Below, piece after piece: positions 33,601 through 47,700 of a DNA stretch of 64,000 bases. This DNA is from Doryteuthis pealeii (lineage: Eukaryota > Mollusca > Cephalopoda > Myopsida > Loliginidae). Under the pieces are notes generated by a model. It was not told where the DNA came from. It saw nothing but the letters and a program-made list of their open reading frames with translations, and did no database searches. Position 1 is the first letter of the stretch, and every line of letters starts with the position of its first letter. Position numbers and translations under genes: made by a program. The stretch spans positions 90,167,671 to 90,231,670 of the forward strand of contig CM042141.1 of the NCBI GenBank assembly GCA_023376005.1. Direction: 5' to 3'.

Positions 33601-36600
33601 TGTAGGAATGAAAATCAAATTAATCTGTTCACTATGAAATTTTAATCTTTACTTTTGGTGTAACAAATTCACTTGTTTGTTGCATCAGCCCATATTTTTT
33701 TTATCAACCTCAAATTTCTACTTCATTTGAATGGAATAAGAGATAAACCTTTTTTAAATTTAAAATTTTTTTTTTTACATTCAATTTTTTTCAATGGATA
33801 CCAACATTGATGCTGATAGGTTTTTGATTTAGTGCATCATGGGATGCCCATATTTGCTTTGAATGAGTTCCTGGGAAAATTTATGGGTCCCAACTAAAGT
33901 TTCTTAATAGATTATAGGATTTTTATTTATGATCTAGGAAAACAACTAAAGCCACCTAACTCCTACCTTGTAACCTATCCTGTGTAATTAATTTCTAAGA
34001 AACTCTTGAAATGGTGGGGGAAGGAAAAGAAAAAACACTGGGTCGCATGGATACAATTTTGCAGCGTCCTTTTAGATTTTTATGCGTCAGGGATGCAGCA
34101 TCTCTATACAAGTCACAGATTATTAGAGTTAAGTTTGTACTTGGGTCTTGGAAATTATTTTCAGAATCATTTGAATTCAATGATTAAAAGTAGGCTATTT
34201 GCTGCTCAAGTGACATTAGAATAAAATCTTAATGAGCTAGAAAAATAACTGGATTCTCATAAGCTGTAGAAACTAATCGTTGAAAAACTATTTCTTGAAC
34301 TTCTAAAAAATAAAAAAAATTTTAAAATAAAAAAACTCAAAACTATTTTGACACACATAAACTTCACGTAACACTGAATTATCAGCACAAAAATAGACCT
34401 AAAATGAAACTCCCACTTGCATTCGTCTTAACAAAATTCACCACAAGACATTTAATATTGACCTGAAAACAGGAAACCAATTAAAAAGTAATAAGCTTCA
34501 TTAATTGTACTAGGAATTATACACCATCTAGTTTGTTTACTATTCTTATCAAAATTTATAATTTTATGTTTAACCCCTTAATTAATGTGTGTGATATGTG
34601 TATGCAAAATGCACGCCCCCCCCTCCTCCCTCTGCAACCAAATTTACAGGCTGAAAACCATATTTTACATGGTTTACATCCCAGAACATGAGAAACCAAA
34701 TACTTCAAATTATGAATACTACAATGTTAGTTTCATTAAAAACAGTTACAGCAGACTTCTTTATCACTAGTTTTTCAGACAGAATCATCAAATCCTGCTG
34801 ATTCTATCTATCTATCTATCTATCTATCTCTATATCTCGTACCAGTGTGACTATTTCAATAAAAGGTTGTTGATTGTTTTTGTTTTACAGTATATCAACC
34901 CTTTTCAGGTCATTCAATGCCAAATCAATTCATTTTGGATAAACAAAGGACTGTTTGCTTACACTACTTGTTGTTGCTTAAGGGGTCACCCAAATAAGTA
35001 CTGACCAGGCTCATTGCTGCTTAACTTTGGTGATCTAGTGGGAACCGGTGCTTTCAGCATGACTTGACTGTAATTACAAGAAAAGGCAATTGTGCTGATA
35101 TTATGGGGTTTTATCAGTTTTATAAAAATTGCAAATATGTTTTGCCATAATTACAAAAGACAACATGGTTGGCCGAGAGAACAGGAGAAAGTGATATTCC
35201 TGAAGCTGCTTTTAACTTGACTTTTTAGCTAGTACCTTGTCACAAGCAGATTTTAAATTTGCCCAGACACTTAACTTATGGAATCTGGTTGTTTATCACA
35301 AGCAGTAAAAAAGAAAAACTGGTATTAATATCACTATTGTAACTTTAACACAAACCCGTGCAGAAAATCGAGCGGCCTGGTGCCTCAATGTTAAACAAGG
35401 CAAAAAGAACCAGAAAGGAGAGAAAATAACAGCCCCAGCAAGAATCACTGTGTGCAATCGGTGCACCAAAGACTGTCACTCAAGGGTTGGCCTGATCAGC
35501 CACTTGCTACAAGTAGAGAAACTATGAAGTGAACTCTTGATTCAGTACTCCCTAAAGTATCTGATGTGGAGTACTGTCAGGATATTTTTCCAGTGTGCCA
35601 TGGACTGGTACCCAGTTGGTAGAGCATCCGTCTAGGAACTGCAAGGTTCCAGGTTCAACACTGGCCCTTGCCAACTTAGCTCATGAGGAGCTTGGATCTG
35701 TGCAGTAAAATGAGGAGCTGATGGTAGATGTGGCGCCTCACATCAGATACAAAAACAATCTCCTTGGTCGAGTGCTAGTGGAAAGGGGATAGACTCCCTT
35801 GCTGTCTGGTTGATACTAACTTTAGGCCACCCCAATGACTTTACTTGCTTATGATTCTAGAAAATATTGTTTGAATATCCATAGTGACATAAATCTATAC
35901 TGTGAAAATATAAAAGTTAACACAATTTTTTTTTTAAATTTATATAACACCTCACTCAATAAGTCCCAGGCCTGATATATAGATGGTGCTACTAATAAAA
36001 AAATCCACATGACTTTTATAAAGTACTAACCTTCAAATGGCACGTGTCAAAATTTGAACCCAATCGGATTATTAGTTTACAAATTACTGTTATTTAAGTG
36101 AAGCTACTGTTGCAAATTTTCAAAACAATGTAAAAATCTGAATTTCGTGTGTTGATAAAGCATTGCTTTCTGATGGGGAAAATACTGTTCAAGCAAAGCA
36201 ATGGCTTGACAAGTGTTATTCGAACACTGCTCCAACGGTTAAGAGGTTGTATGATGACTTTAAATGTGATCATACAGACACAAATAATGCTGAACGCTCA
36301 GGTCACCCGAATTCAGCAGTTGTCCCGGAAAACACCAAAAAAATCCACAAACTCCTTTTGGCTGTTGAAGTTGTGTGAGATAGCAGAGGAGTTGAAGATA
36401 TCAGAAGGTAGTGTATTCACCATTTTGCATGAACATTTCTCAATGAGAAAGCTGTGTTCAAAGTAGGTGCCACGTTTGCTCACAGTCGATCAAAAACATG
36501 TTGACGATTCAGTGTTTGCAACTGTTTCAATGCAACAAAAAGGAGTTTTTGCATAAATATGACAATGGATGAAACATAGATCCACCACTTCACTCCAGAG

Positions 36601-39600
36601 TCAAATCAGCAGTCAGCTGAGTGGACAGCAGCAGGTGAAAGCCATCCAAAGTGACCAGACACAAACACCAGCAGGCAAGGTTTTGGTCTCCGTATTTGGG
36701 ATGTTCATCAATTACCTTGAGAAAGGAAGAACCATCAATAGCGAATATTATATAGCTTTATTGGTGCATTTGAAGGAAGAAATCACAACAAAAAAACGGC
36801 CACAAATGTAAAAGAAGTCTTCTTTCACTAAGACAATACACTGTCACAAGTCGATCACAACAATGGCAAAACTACATGAATTTCACTTCCAATTGATTCC
36901 ATACCTACCCTATTCTCTAGATCTAGCCCCCAGCAACTACTGGCTGTTTGCAGACCTCAAAAGAATGCTCCAAGGAAAGAGATTTGGCTCCAATGAAGAA
37001 GTGATATCGAAAACTGGGGTGTATTTTGAGGTCAGACAAATCCTTCTACAAAAAGGCATCGAATTGTTAGATCACCCAAGGAGACTGATGAATAAAGTCA
37101 AATTTTGCCTAAAAGTTGTGTTATTAGTTAGGCCTGGGACTTATTGAGTGATTTGTTATACATGCATACACACATTTTGTAAACGAATATTTTAATGTGA
37201 AACTGGAAACTTGCATACCAACATTTTTGAGTAGTACTGCTCGAGTAGCCAAGGTTGCAACTTTAGTACAAGATTTTTTTTTTTTTTTTTTTTTTCATTA
37301 TCTACATCTGTTTGTATACTATCGAAGATACTTTTATTAGTCAGTCGGCTGAACTCTTACAAAGGTGTCAAAATTAGGGTGACACAGAAAAAACTGAACC
37401 CACAAATTTTGTAATAAAACTATTTTCAACTAGGGGGGGAGGGTTGGGGTTTAAGGTTAGTTTAATGGGAAAATTAAATAATTTGGGTTCTGTTTTTTTT
37501 CTGGGTCAATCTAATTTGGACACCTTTGTGCAAGTTCAGCCAGTCAGTCTTATAAATGTACAATAATCCTACTAATTTTGAGTCACGGTCAAATGATCCT
37601 GACGTGTGTGTATATTTAGTGTGGTATTCTTATGTAAATTGTTTCCACTTGAATGCTGTTCTGTTGAATTAATAGTTGACTAATAATAAAATACTTTTAG
37701 GGTTTTTCCCCCCATCTGTTACCAAGGAGGAGTCCCATAGCATCATGGCTAACCTGCTGGACTGCAAAATCATCGTAATCTAGTTTACTCCAGTCGCTCT
37801 ACTACATTCATTTTCTGACATACCCTTGAGAAAGGTATAAAACTCCTCATCCCCTCCCTCGGCTATGGATTAAATAGAAGAACAGTAGTACCACTACTGT
37901 TCTTCTACAAGGATGGCTTTGGCATTAAATAACCCACAAAGGGCCTTTCGGGACTGGTGTTTGTTAATGGGAATTAACAGCGTTGATCCCAGGGGGCTAT
38001 CACCACAAGCAACACCTGCCCCCTCGATTTAAAGGAGCAGGCCTGGGTTTATTGCCCATCGCCTGAGGTGCCCCCCTTGAGGGGGGAATGCCGACGGGAT
38101 CAACACATTTTTTTTGTGCCTACCATCCATGAGCTTCAGCTTGTGGGTGGGCCCACATAAAAATGTCCTTGTGTCACGCCCTCATAAGTGGGATGAGGCA
38201 AATACCTTAAATAACCCACAAAGGTTGTTAAGCCATTAAACAAACTAAAGCTTCTGTTACCCAGCCCAGTCAGCTGGTGCTGTAGAATACGCAGATGGCA
38301 GCTTTGCAATGGAGTCAACTGTTGGCCATGGGTAGCAACCCATAATGCTTAAGGATGGAATCCTGGTGGCTAAACAGTCCATGACATGCAACACTCCACC
38401 TTGGCCCTTACTTGGGCTAGATGGCCGGCCAGCAGGAAAGGCCCTGATGATTAATCTGCTGAACATATCAAGCCTTAGCACCTATATGATTTCCCCAACT
38501 CTATTGCCCTTACGGGAAAACCCCCTCCAACCCATTTTATCATATATAAGCTAGAAAACTGTGACTGAGGGTTTTAGTGTCTTGGGTATGACTGTATCTA
38601 GTGGTGAGGTTCTAATTCTGGAGCTCTGGGGAGTGTGGAGTAGTACCCTTTCATTGCCATTATTCTAGAATTCAATTCTCTAAACTTTAAGCATAAAATA
38701 AACCTAGATAGGTTGACATGCTGTTAAAATGAGGCAGATGATATAGATTTAACGTCTATCTATGGGTTAAATAGATAAAGTGTTTATGAAAAAAAATGAG
38801 TTTAAAAAAAAAACTTGAATACCTAATAAGAATGAATAAAACAAAAACGTCTTCAGCATAAAATAACCCATGGATTGACGTGCTGTAAAATCCAACCAAC
38901 CATCTGTTAAGGCACCCCCCCCCTACAAGTCTCCTCTCTAAAGGATGTACTAAACTTATCTTTATATATGGCTTTCTTCTTGAACTGGAACAAATTTTGT
39001 ACTTTGAATATCCCTGACAATTATGTAATTCACTATTTTATCAATTATATAAAAATTCTAACTTTTTTTTTTTTTTTTTTTTTTTTTTTCTGAGAAGTCA
39101 ATCATCCAGGTAGAATTTCAAACTTTAGAGGATTGAGTCATTACATTGCGAACACCTGCTAACAATAATGTGACCTGCTTATTAATCTGGAGGAAGATAA
39201 AACTAGTGGATTCTTTTTGTTTTTAAAAGGCTGAGTCATCTTTTAGAAATGACAAATAGACTAGTATATAAAATTTAGGAGGCCTTTGTGGTGTAATGGT
39301 TATTGTCTTAGGAAATGGACCTGAAGACCCGAGTTCAAACCCTGGACTAAGCTGTTAGCAATTTATATAGCAATGATACCCTTGGGAAAGGTATGAATCC
39401 AACTATTCTCCCTCCAGCTATGGGTAAAATAGTAGGGCAGACTGGTCTCTTTAACCTTGTTATGGTAACTGGTCTAGAAGGAAAACTCTGAATTCAAACC
39501 GGTTAAACTCCACTTAAAAAAATTGATATTATGTCACATCCTAATTGTGATGAAGGGGTTGGATACATACATATATAAGATGCAATATAGCTGTGTGTGT

Positions 39601-41302
39601 GTGTGTGATTTCTTTTTTTTTAAATTCATAAACACTGTTGGGTGACTACTAGGATACGATCATCAGTGATGAACCCGGGGTCAACGGATGATTCAATTCC
39701 CAGTTAGCAATCTAGTGGCACTTGCCCAAGCTGTTATTTCAGTTATGGCTTTCCTACACTGCTGGCCCCTAATGCCAAGAATCTTAGATAAATTCAGAAG
39801 TGACCTACTAGCAAAGCCATGGCATTCAACCTCGACTGGCTCATATATAATATATATACTGAGACAACGTCGTCTCCGATGGTTGGATCATGTACGTCGG
39901 ATGGATGACGGACAAATCCCGAAAGACATCCTCTATGGAGAGCTTACGTCTGGTAAAAGACAGATTGGTCGCCCCCAGCTGCGATTCAAGGATGCCTGCA
40001 AGAATGATCTCAGGTGCTTTGGCATTGCCCCTTCCAGCTGGGAAAATTTGGTTCAGGACCGCCCTCGGTGGCGGCAGAATCTCCGTAGAGGACTGTTCAT
40101 GTCAGCAGTCACCCTGACACAACACTATGAAGCTAAGAGGTCCAGAAGAAAACGGCGGCATCGGAGAGGCTTCAAATGCAAAATCTGTGGTCGAGAATGT
40201 TTTTCAAACATCGGACTTCAGTCACAGGAGGCACTGCAACTTCAGGGGCACATAAAAACTTTATCATAGTCTTCCGAGACTGAAATGCATATATATATAT
40301 ATATATATATTTATTACACGCACAATATGCAATTCATGTCAACCTGATTAGTGTGTTTTTTGCAATTCTCCCACCTCCCCCAAAACTTTCTTTTGTATTG
40401 ATGATCTATTATAACAGATAGTAAAAATTGATATGTATGTTAAACTTGATAAATAAAACTCAATCAATGGTAAACATGGTATGTCCCAATGATATAATAG
40501 AAATAGAATTTAGTGAATGGTATATCTATACTCTAATTTTATAACTTTAGAATATAGATATACTGGGGGTGGGGGGGGCATTTAAACCTACAAATTTCAG
40601 TTGTTTCTACACCTGCTTTTAATATTTAAAATTATTTGAACAAGAATTGGTAAAATCATGAAATAATATCAATTTTTTTTTAAACACCCTATATTTATAA
40701 GTACAATGCAAAGCAGAACCTGTGGATATACCACAGTATGATAATCTAATTATTACGTTTGATATCTTTAAGAGCTATTGCAATATAATGATATGTATAA
40801 TAATCTTGGGGTTTTTTTTTGCGGGGGGGGTTTAACTCTCTCCCATTTTTTTCTTTCTTTTTTATTATCGATTAAGACAGATTAACGTTATTTTTTTTGC
40901 GTTCTCACCCCCCCCCTCTGTTTCTCCTTTCTTTCTTATATTTTTTGTGACATGTCCTTTATTTCTTTCTGATAAAAACGGAATGGTCTATTATTTAGCT
41001 GAGGTGATGACACTCATAAGAAACAAGGACTTGGTGGATAAGCGACACCAAATAATTAGTATTTACATTTTTGCATTTCATCTTGGACAGTTTGGACAGT
41101 CTCATTTTTAACCAGTGTGTGTTGCAAGATGATAACTGTCTGAAGATTAAGGAACAAGAGCTATCAATATATAGATTGCAGTCAATTTTGATGATATGAG
41201 TAATCTTAAAATTATTTTTTTTTTAATGCAATCTTTTAGTTTTTGTTTTTGTTTTTCTGTTTTGTTTTTTGTTTTTTTTTTTGTTTTTTGGGGTGTTTTT
41301 TG

Positions 41303-41336
<34 letters not shown>

Positions 41337-41993
41337 GCATGTCTGTTTAACACTTTATGAGTTTTTGTTTAATCTTTTCAGGTCTAAATCCATCAATAAT
41401 CAAGCTATTGCTGATTTGAATGCAGAAGTCAATGAAGTTACTCGTTTACTCAAAACAAATGTTGAGAAGATTGTCGACAGAGGTGAAAGGATTGATAACC
41501 TCCATGAACGTTCTGGTAAGCAACTTTGTTGACTTGGGGGTCAAGTAAATTACCAACTTTCTTCAAACATTATCCCAAATCTTTGGGGGTCAAAAGACAA
41601 CCAGGACATTGCAAATGTGATTTTCTTTTACAGTAAAGTGTGTGTGGGGGGGGGGGGTGATAGTTGTCAGAATTGTCCTCTACTTCTTGTGGAGGTGTTT
41701 GTGATGTAATGGTTATCATTATAGGAAATGGACTCCTCAACCAGAGTTCAAATTCTGAACAAGGCTGTTTGCATTTCACATAGCGCTAATATATTTGGGA
41801 AAGGTATGAATCCACCTGTTCTCTCTCCAGCTATGGGTAAATAGCGAAACTGGACTCTTAATCTTGATTAGGCAACCAGTCTAGGAAAAGGAAAACTCTG
41901 AAATTCAAAACTGTTAAACTCCACTTAAGAAATTGACACATCCAACTTGTGCAAAGGGATTTGTTCATTTGTGTGTGTATGTATGTATGTATG

Positions 41994-42037
<44 letters not shown>

Positions 42038-43531
42038 TGCACAAATGAATAAATCTCTTTGCACAAGGAAGCGAGTGGTGTAATGGTTAAAGTCATGGGA
42101 AATGGACTCGTCGCCCCGAGTTCAAATCCTGGCCGTAATAATTGCATTTCACTTAGCGCTAATACCCTTGGGAAAGGTATGAATCCTACTCTCCCTCTAG
42201 CTATGGGTAAATAGTAGGGCAGACTGGCCCCTTCAACCTTGGTTAGGCAACCGGTCTAGGAGAAGGAAAACTCTGAATTCAAACCTGTCGAACTCTGCTT
42301 AAGAAATTGACCCTGTGTCACATCCTGCTCGTGCGGAGGGGTTGGTACATATATACACACACTTAAGCTGTGGTCACCTCATATGGTGTAATGGTTAACA
42401 AGATAGATTTGTAAACCATTGTTAGTGTGTTTGATTCTCACTGAATGTCTCTTATTTTTGGCCTTGTACCACATCTAAGCTTAGTAAATAATCCTACTTT
42501 TAAGCTGTTGTTTACTTCAAAATATCACTGAATTAAAAAAATAAAAAATAAAAAAGCACTTTAGATTTAAGGTTTACTTGAATTTCATTTAATATTTTTT
42601 CTCTTTTAAACCCTAAAGTAAATGTAACTAATGGAAAGGGCGGGGTTAGTGTAGGACCAACCTCACATTTTTGGATGAACTTATGTGCAACCCGCTAGCT
42701 CAAGTCCTAACCCATGTCATGGCGAAAGTCCCATTTCCAGTCCTAGCTCCCACAATGCATCTGTCACAGGAAGCAATTGTCCCCTACTAATCAAGGGGTG
42801 TAACTTTAGAATTTAATTAGGATGGTTCCTAATAAAAACTGTTTTATAATCTATGTGTGCACTGTATAACGTTACAGACTAAACTAGGGCCATATAAAGT
42901 GTAAATTGGGGCGCCCAGTAAGGACCTACATTGACCAGCTATGTGAAGATGCTGGTTGCTCCGCAGAGGAGCTCCCAGGTGCAATGAATGAATGATAGGG
43001 AAGGTTGGCGAAAGATTGTCATGGATACCCGTGCTGCATGCGCGACATGATGACAACTCCAGTGATCACGTAGTTGCTTCCACATTCCTGATAAGTATAT
43101 TTTCCTAGCCTCTCACCAGTCTGGATTAACATGAAGCCACACACAAACCAAAGCTGATGCAATAGCCAGTACATTCCTCATTTAGGGCACCTTGGGCACT
43201 GCCCCTTTTAAATGAGTGGGCAGGTGCTGCCTGGGGGACAGCCCCTTGGGACCACGCAATTTATTTTTACGTCACTCACCAAATTGGAAGCCAAGGCTCA
43301 ATCAATAGGTTTTGTGTTTGTGTTGTTTTTATTTGGGTTTTTTTTATTTATTATAAATCTTGTCTTCTGCTGACCAACCAGAAGTTTTGGAATGAATTAC
43401 TTTAATTAGGGAAGATACCAATCATTCAGTATTAATTTGATAACAAGGGAAATTGTCTATCACAATCATTAGACATTTAACCAGTCAGCAAACAATTGAA
43501 ACTGACAACTACTCTACCTATCAATTCAAAG

Positions 43532-43586
<55 letters not shown>

Positions 43587-44684
43587 TAGCAAATATATGC
43601 ACCCTCCGGGTGCAAGTGTATACGTTTTAATATAATATGATATTATATTAAATTAGAAAGGCTAATGAAACTAAATAAGAATGAAGATAAAAAGATTTGA
43701 AACAGATGGGAGTATAATTGAAAAATCGAACAACTGAAACTTACTCTTCCATCACTCCCGTTTTTCATTGCTAAATTTTCCTAATTTAACTATTTAGTTA
43801 AAATAGGAAGTAAAGAATAAAATTACAGTTATTTGTTCTTATTAATCGATTTCTTTTATGATCTATCCCCGAAACTTTTGCTCATATTTATTAAAATAAA
43901 ACCAAACAATTACCAATCAATAATACTAAGCACCTATTTATTAAAATCAAATTTTTAATATCAATATGCAAATTAGCCTTCCCGTTCACACAATAAACCT
44001 CCATTTTGTTGTATATATAAATACAATTGTATATTATTATGACTAGCAAATATATGCACCCTCCGGGTGCAAGTATTTAAGTTTTGATATAATAAAATAC
44101 CATATTAAATTAGAAAGGCTAATGAAACTGACTAAGAATGCAGATAAAAAGATCTGCAACAGAGGGGGTATAATCGAAAAATAGAACAGCTTTGAAACTA
44201 CCTATTCCATCATTTTCCGTTACTCCCCTCTTTCATTGGTAAATTTTCCTAATTTAACTATTTAGTTAAAATAGGAAGTAAAGGATGATATTACAGTTAT
44301 TTCTTCTTGTAAATAAATTTCTTTTAAGATTTATCCACGAGATTTTTGTTTATATTTTTTTAAGATAAAACCAAACAATTAGAAATCAATAATACCAAGC
44401 ACATATTTATTAAAATAAAATTTTAAATATCAATATGCAAATTAGCCTTCTCGTTCAAACTGTAAACCGCTATTTTGTTGTATGTATAAATACAATTGCA
44501 TGTTTATTAGTACGTAGATATGGTCAACTGTATTAATAATGTGAAACAATTTTTATTAATAACTGAAGGTTTAAAAGAATGAAATCATGGAGAATTTGAC
44601 GTAAATAATTAAGGGAATTGTGACTTGAGTAGTAATATAGTTTCGGTTACAGACAGAAAAACACACAATCTCCATTATAATAAG

Positions 44685-44724
<40 letters not shown>

Positions 44725-47700
44725 ATATATGTATGTATATGTATATATGTTTGTTTGTTTTTTTACAACAACTGAGCACACATCCTTTCATAATGGAAAT
44801 TGGTGACTCAGCAAAGGCCAAAATCTGAAAAGGGTTTTAAAAAAACAACTTTTTACCCGTCATTTTCCATAAGATAAACTAAATAAAAAATATAAGGGTA
44901 TAAATCAGATAGATTAAATCAGTTTTAAAAAATAAAACCTAACATAAAGCAAATAAGAGACAAAGAAAAAGAAAAAAGAAAACAAATAAAAATTTTTTTT
45001 TTATTAACCTATATGGATATGGATAAGATTTTAACTTTTTTAAATCCCAAGCAACACCAGGTAGCTCTGCTTGTATGAAATGATCAAATGAGCAGAAGAA
45101 AGCATCTCTTCTGCAATATACTAAGGTGAGTCAAAAGTTTTGCAATATTTTGGGAATGTGAGGCAAAATTTGGCAATTTCAAATGCTTTTACTAAGGTTT
45201 ATAAAATTTGGTTAGAGCCGGTTTAGCTCAGTCAGTAGAGCGTTTGACTAGGAACCATAAAGTTCTGGGTTTGATACCAGCCCTCACCAACTCTGTGTGG
45301 TAAAATGAGGAGCTGATGGTAGGTGTGGCACTCCACCTTGGACACCAAGACAATCTCCTTGGTCTAGCGCTAGTGAAAAGTGTATTGACTCCCTCGTTGT
45401 CTGGCTGATACCGACTTGAGGCTACCCCGACAACTCTTTTTTTATAAAGGTAACTAACCCCCCTGGAGTGTGATAAGCTGAGCATGCCTGATACTCTCCA
45501 AGTGCTACTTGCCCAATTTGTCTCTATGGCTTGAAGCACAGCCTCAGAATCCAGTTTTAAGCCTCCCTGACTTTTTCATTAACTGTACATTCATCGTTCA
45601 CACAACGAATGTTTTTGGTTGCTTCTGTGGCATTATGGCCCATTTCCAACTTGTAAAATATAAGTTCCTGAATTGAATTACATTGCACATTCATTTGTGC
45701 CTATCAAACCACACACAAGCAATGCACAACATGTCATCACACCAACCACCATTATACTACCAACCACAGCAAGTATCTCTCGCAGCTTGAACTGCTTCAG
45801 TCATATATATATTTTACTAACCCCTCCACACAAGTAGGATGTGACACAAGGTCAATTTCTTAAGCAGTTTTAACAGGTTTGAATTATATTTTTGTTCTAG
45901 ACTGATTGCCTAACCAAGGTTAAAGAGCCCAGTCTGCCTTACTATTTACCCATAGCTGGAGGGAGAATAGTTAGATTCATATTTTCCCAAGGATGTTAGC
46001 ACTTTGTGAAATGCAAACAGCCTCAGCCAGAATTTGAACTTGTCCATTTCTTATGACAGTAATTATTACACCACATGCCTCAGTCAAATTATATACATGC
46101 TGCTGATTAGCAGCCACCAAAATATTGCATAAACTTTTGAATCTGTTCTATTTACCATATTTGTTTATTGAATTCATTTCTCTTGGCCAGTAACTGCAGC
46201 CAAAGTGTAAAGTTTTTAAATGCCATCGTTGGCCAGTTGAAAAGGGCTTAAAGAAAGTCCTGTGTTATGGAATCCTTTGGTGAGCGAATAAGTCCTATCC
46301 TACGTATTGATAAAGGTCCAGTGATTTAATCCTATGTCTGTCGTCCATGAATATCACAGTAATTATCACCAGTAGGGTCGGGGTTAAGTATTGTATCGGC
46401 CTCAGAGTACTGCCAGTGATTGGCCAAGAGTTAGATCATATGATTCCGGCCTAGTCTATAAGCAGGAGTAGGGATCCATCACACCTTTATATCCTAGAAA
46501 TTCTCAACACAAAGTGTAATACATACAACTGACAAGATAATTATTGCCCCCCCCCTCCGATCAATTGGCTGGTCATGTCAAGCCCTAGCACCTATATAAT
46601 TGCCCCTTTTTATCATATGGGTGCTAGAAGGCGGTAGATGAGGGTCTTCATGTCCTGGGTATGATGTTAAACTCTATCTGATGGTGAGGTTCCAGATCTG
46701 GGGAATGTGGAACACCCCTTCATGAATTTATTTAAAAACTTAGACAACATTAAATGCCCCACTGAGGTTGATATGCCATAAAACAAACCAAGATAATTAT
46801 CCCCACATAGTCAAGACAATAAATCATTAAATTGAGGAAATATCATTCACTGTACTCTGACAAGCATCCTCATCTTGATTGTTGTTATATTTTGGTTGTT
46901 GTCCTCTCTTACCTTTTTCTTAGGTAGTAAATGAACTGGTCCAAGACTGCTTTTGTACTGCTGTTTAGAGCAGTCATCAGAAGCTTACAGAGATCTTTTG
47001 GTTTAGTAGCTACATCCTCTAGACAGACTAATTGTATGATCCCATTCCCAGGGGGCCATCCCTCTAGGCCGCACCTGCCCCCTCGTCTAAAAGATTCAGG
47101 GCTGGATTTATTACCTGGTAGGGGGTAAAATCCCTCTAATCAGGCCACCTGTTGGCCATGGGGTGGCGACCTGTGATGTTTAAGAATAGAATCCTGGTGG
47201 CTAGCAGTCCATGACCTGCAACACTCCACTTTAGCCCTTACTGAGGCTAGACGAGAGATCCCCCTTCAATTACTTACTGGCACCTACTGTTTTTTTTTTT
47301 CTCTCTATTAAAGATCTATTTATGTGCTATTTAATGATATAAGTTAGCATAGTGGCCTAGTGTCCGTATCAGCCAGCAGTGAGGAATTCTATCCCCTTCT
47401 CACTAGACCAGGGAGATTGTTTTGCTGAGGTGGAGCGTCACACCTACCCTCAGCTCCCCACTTTACCACACAGATCAGATTACCCAATCTCTGCTACTCA
47501 TACACTGAGTTGGCGGGGACCAGTCTCAAACCCAGTACCTTAAAAATCCTAGACAGGTGCTCTACCAACTGAGTTTTGGCTACAAACTTATTTGGATTTT
47601 ACTATAAGGAGTACTGCATGCCTAAAAACTGTTTCCAATGTTTTTGGCCGTGAATGTGCATTGCGAGTTAAAGCAAAACCTAATACTCTCAGAGAATAAA

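Noticed and set aside
39688..40269. 193-aa zinc-finger protein gene
   Set aside because: The C-x2-C knuckle and the DHVRRMDDGQIPKDILYGEL block match the LINE family C-terminus, with an AT tail after it. It is a retrotransposon fragment.
45213..45290. Possible tRNA gene
   Set aside because: A-box and B-box are clear, but the acceptor stem does not pair and the same unit with a long non-tRNA body occurs six times. It is a SINE head.
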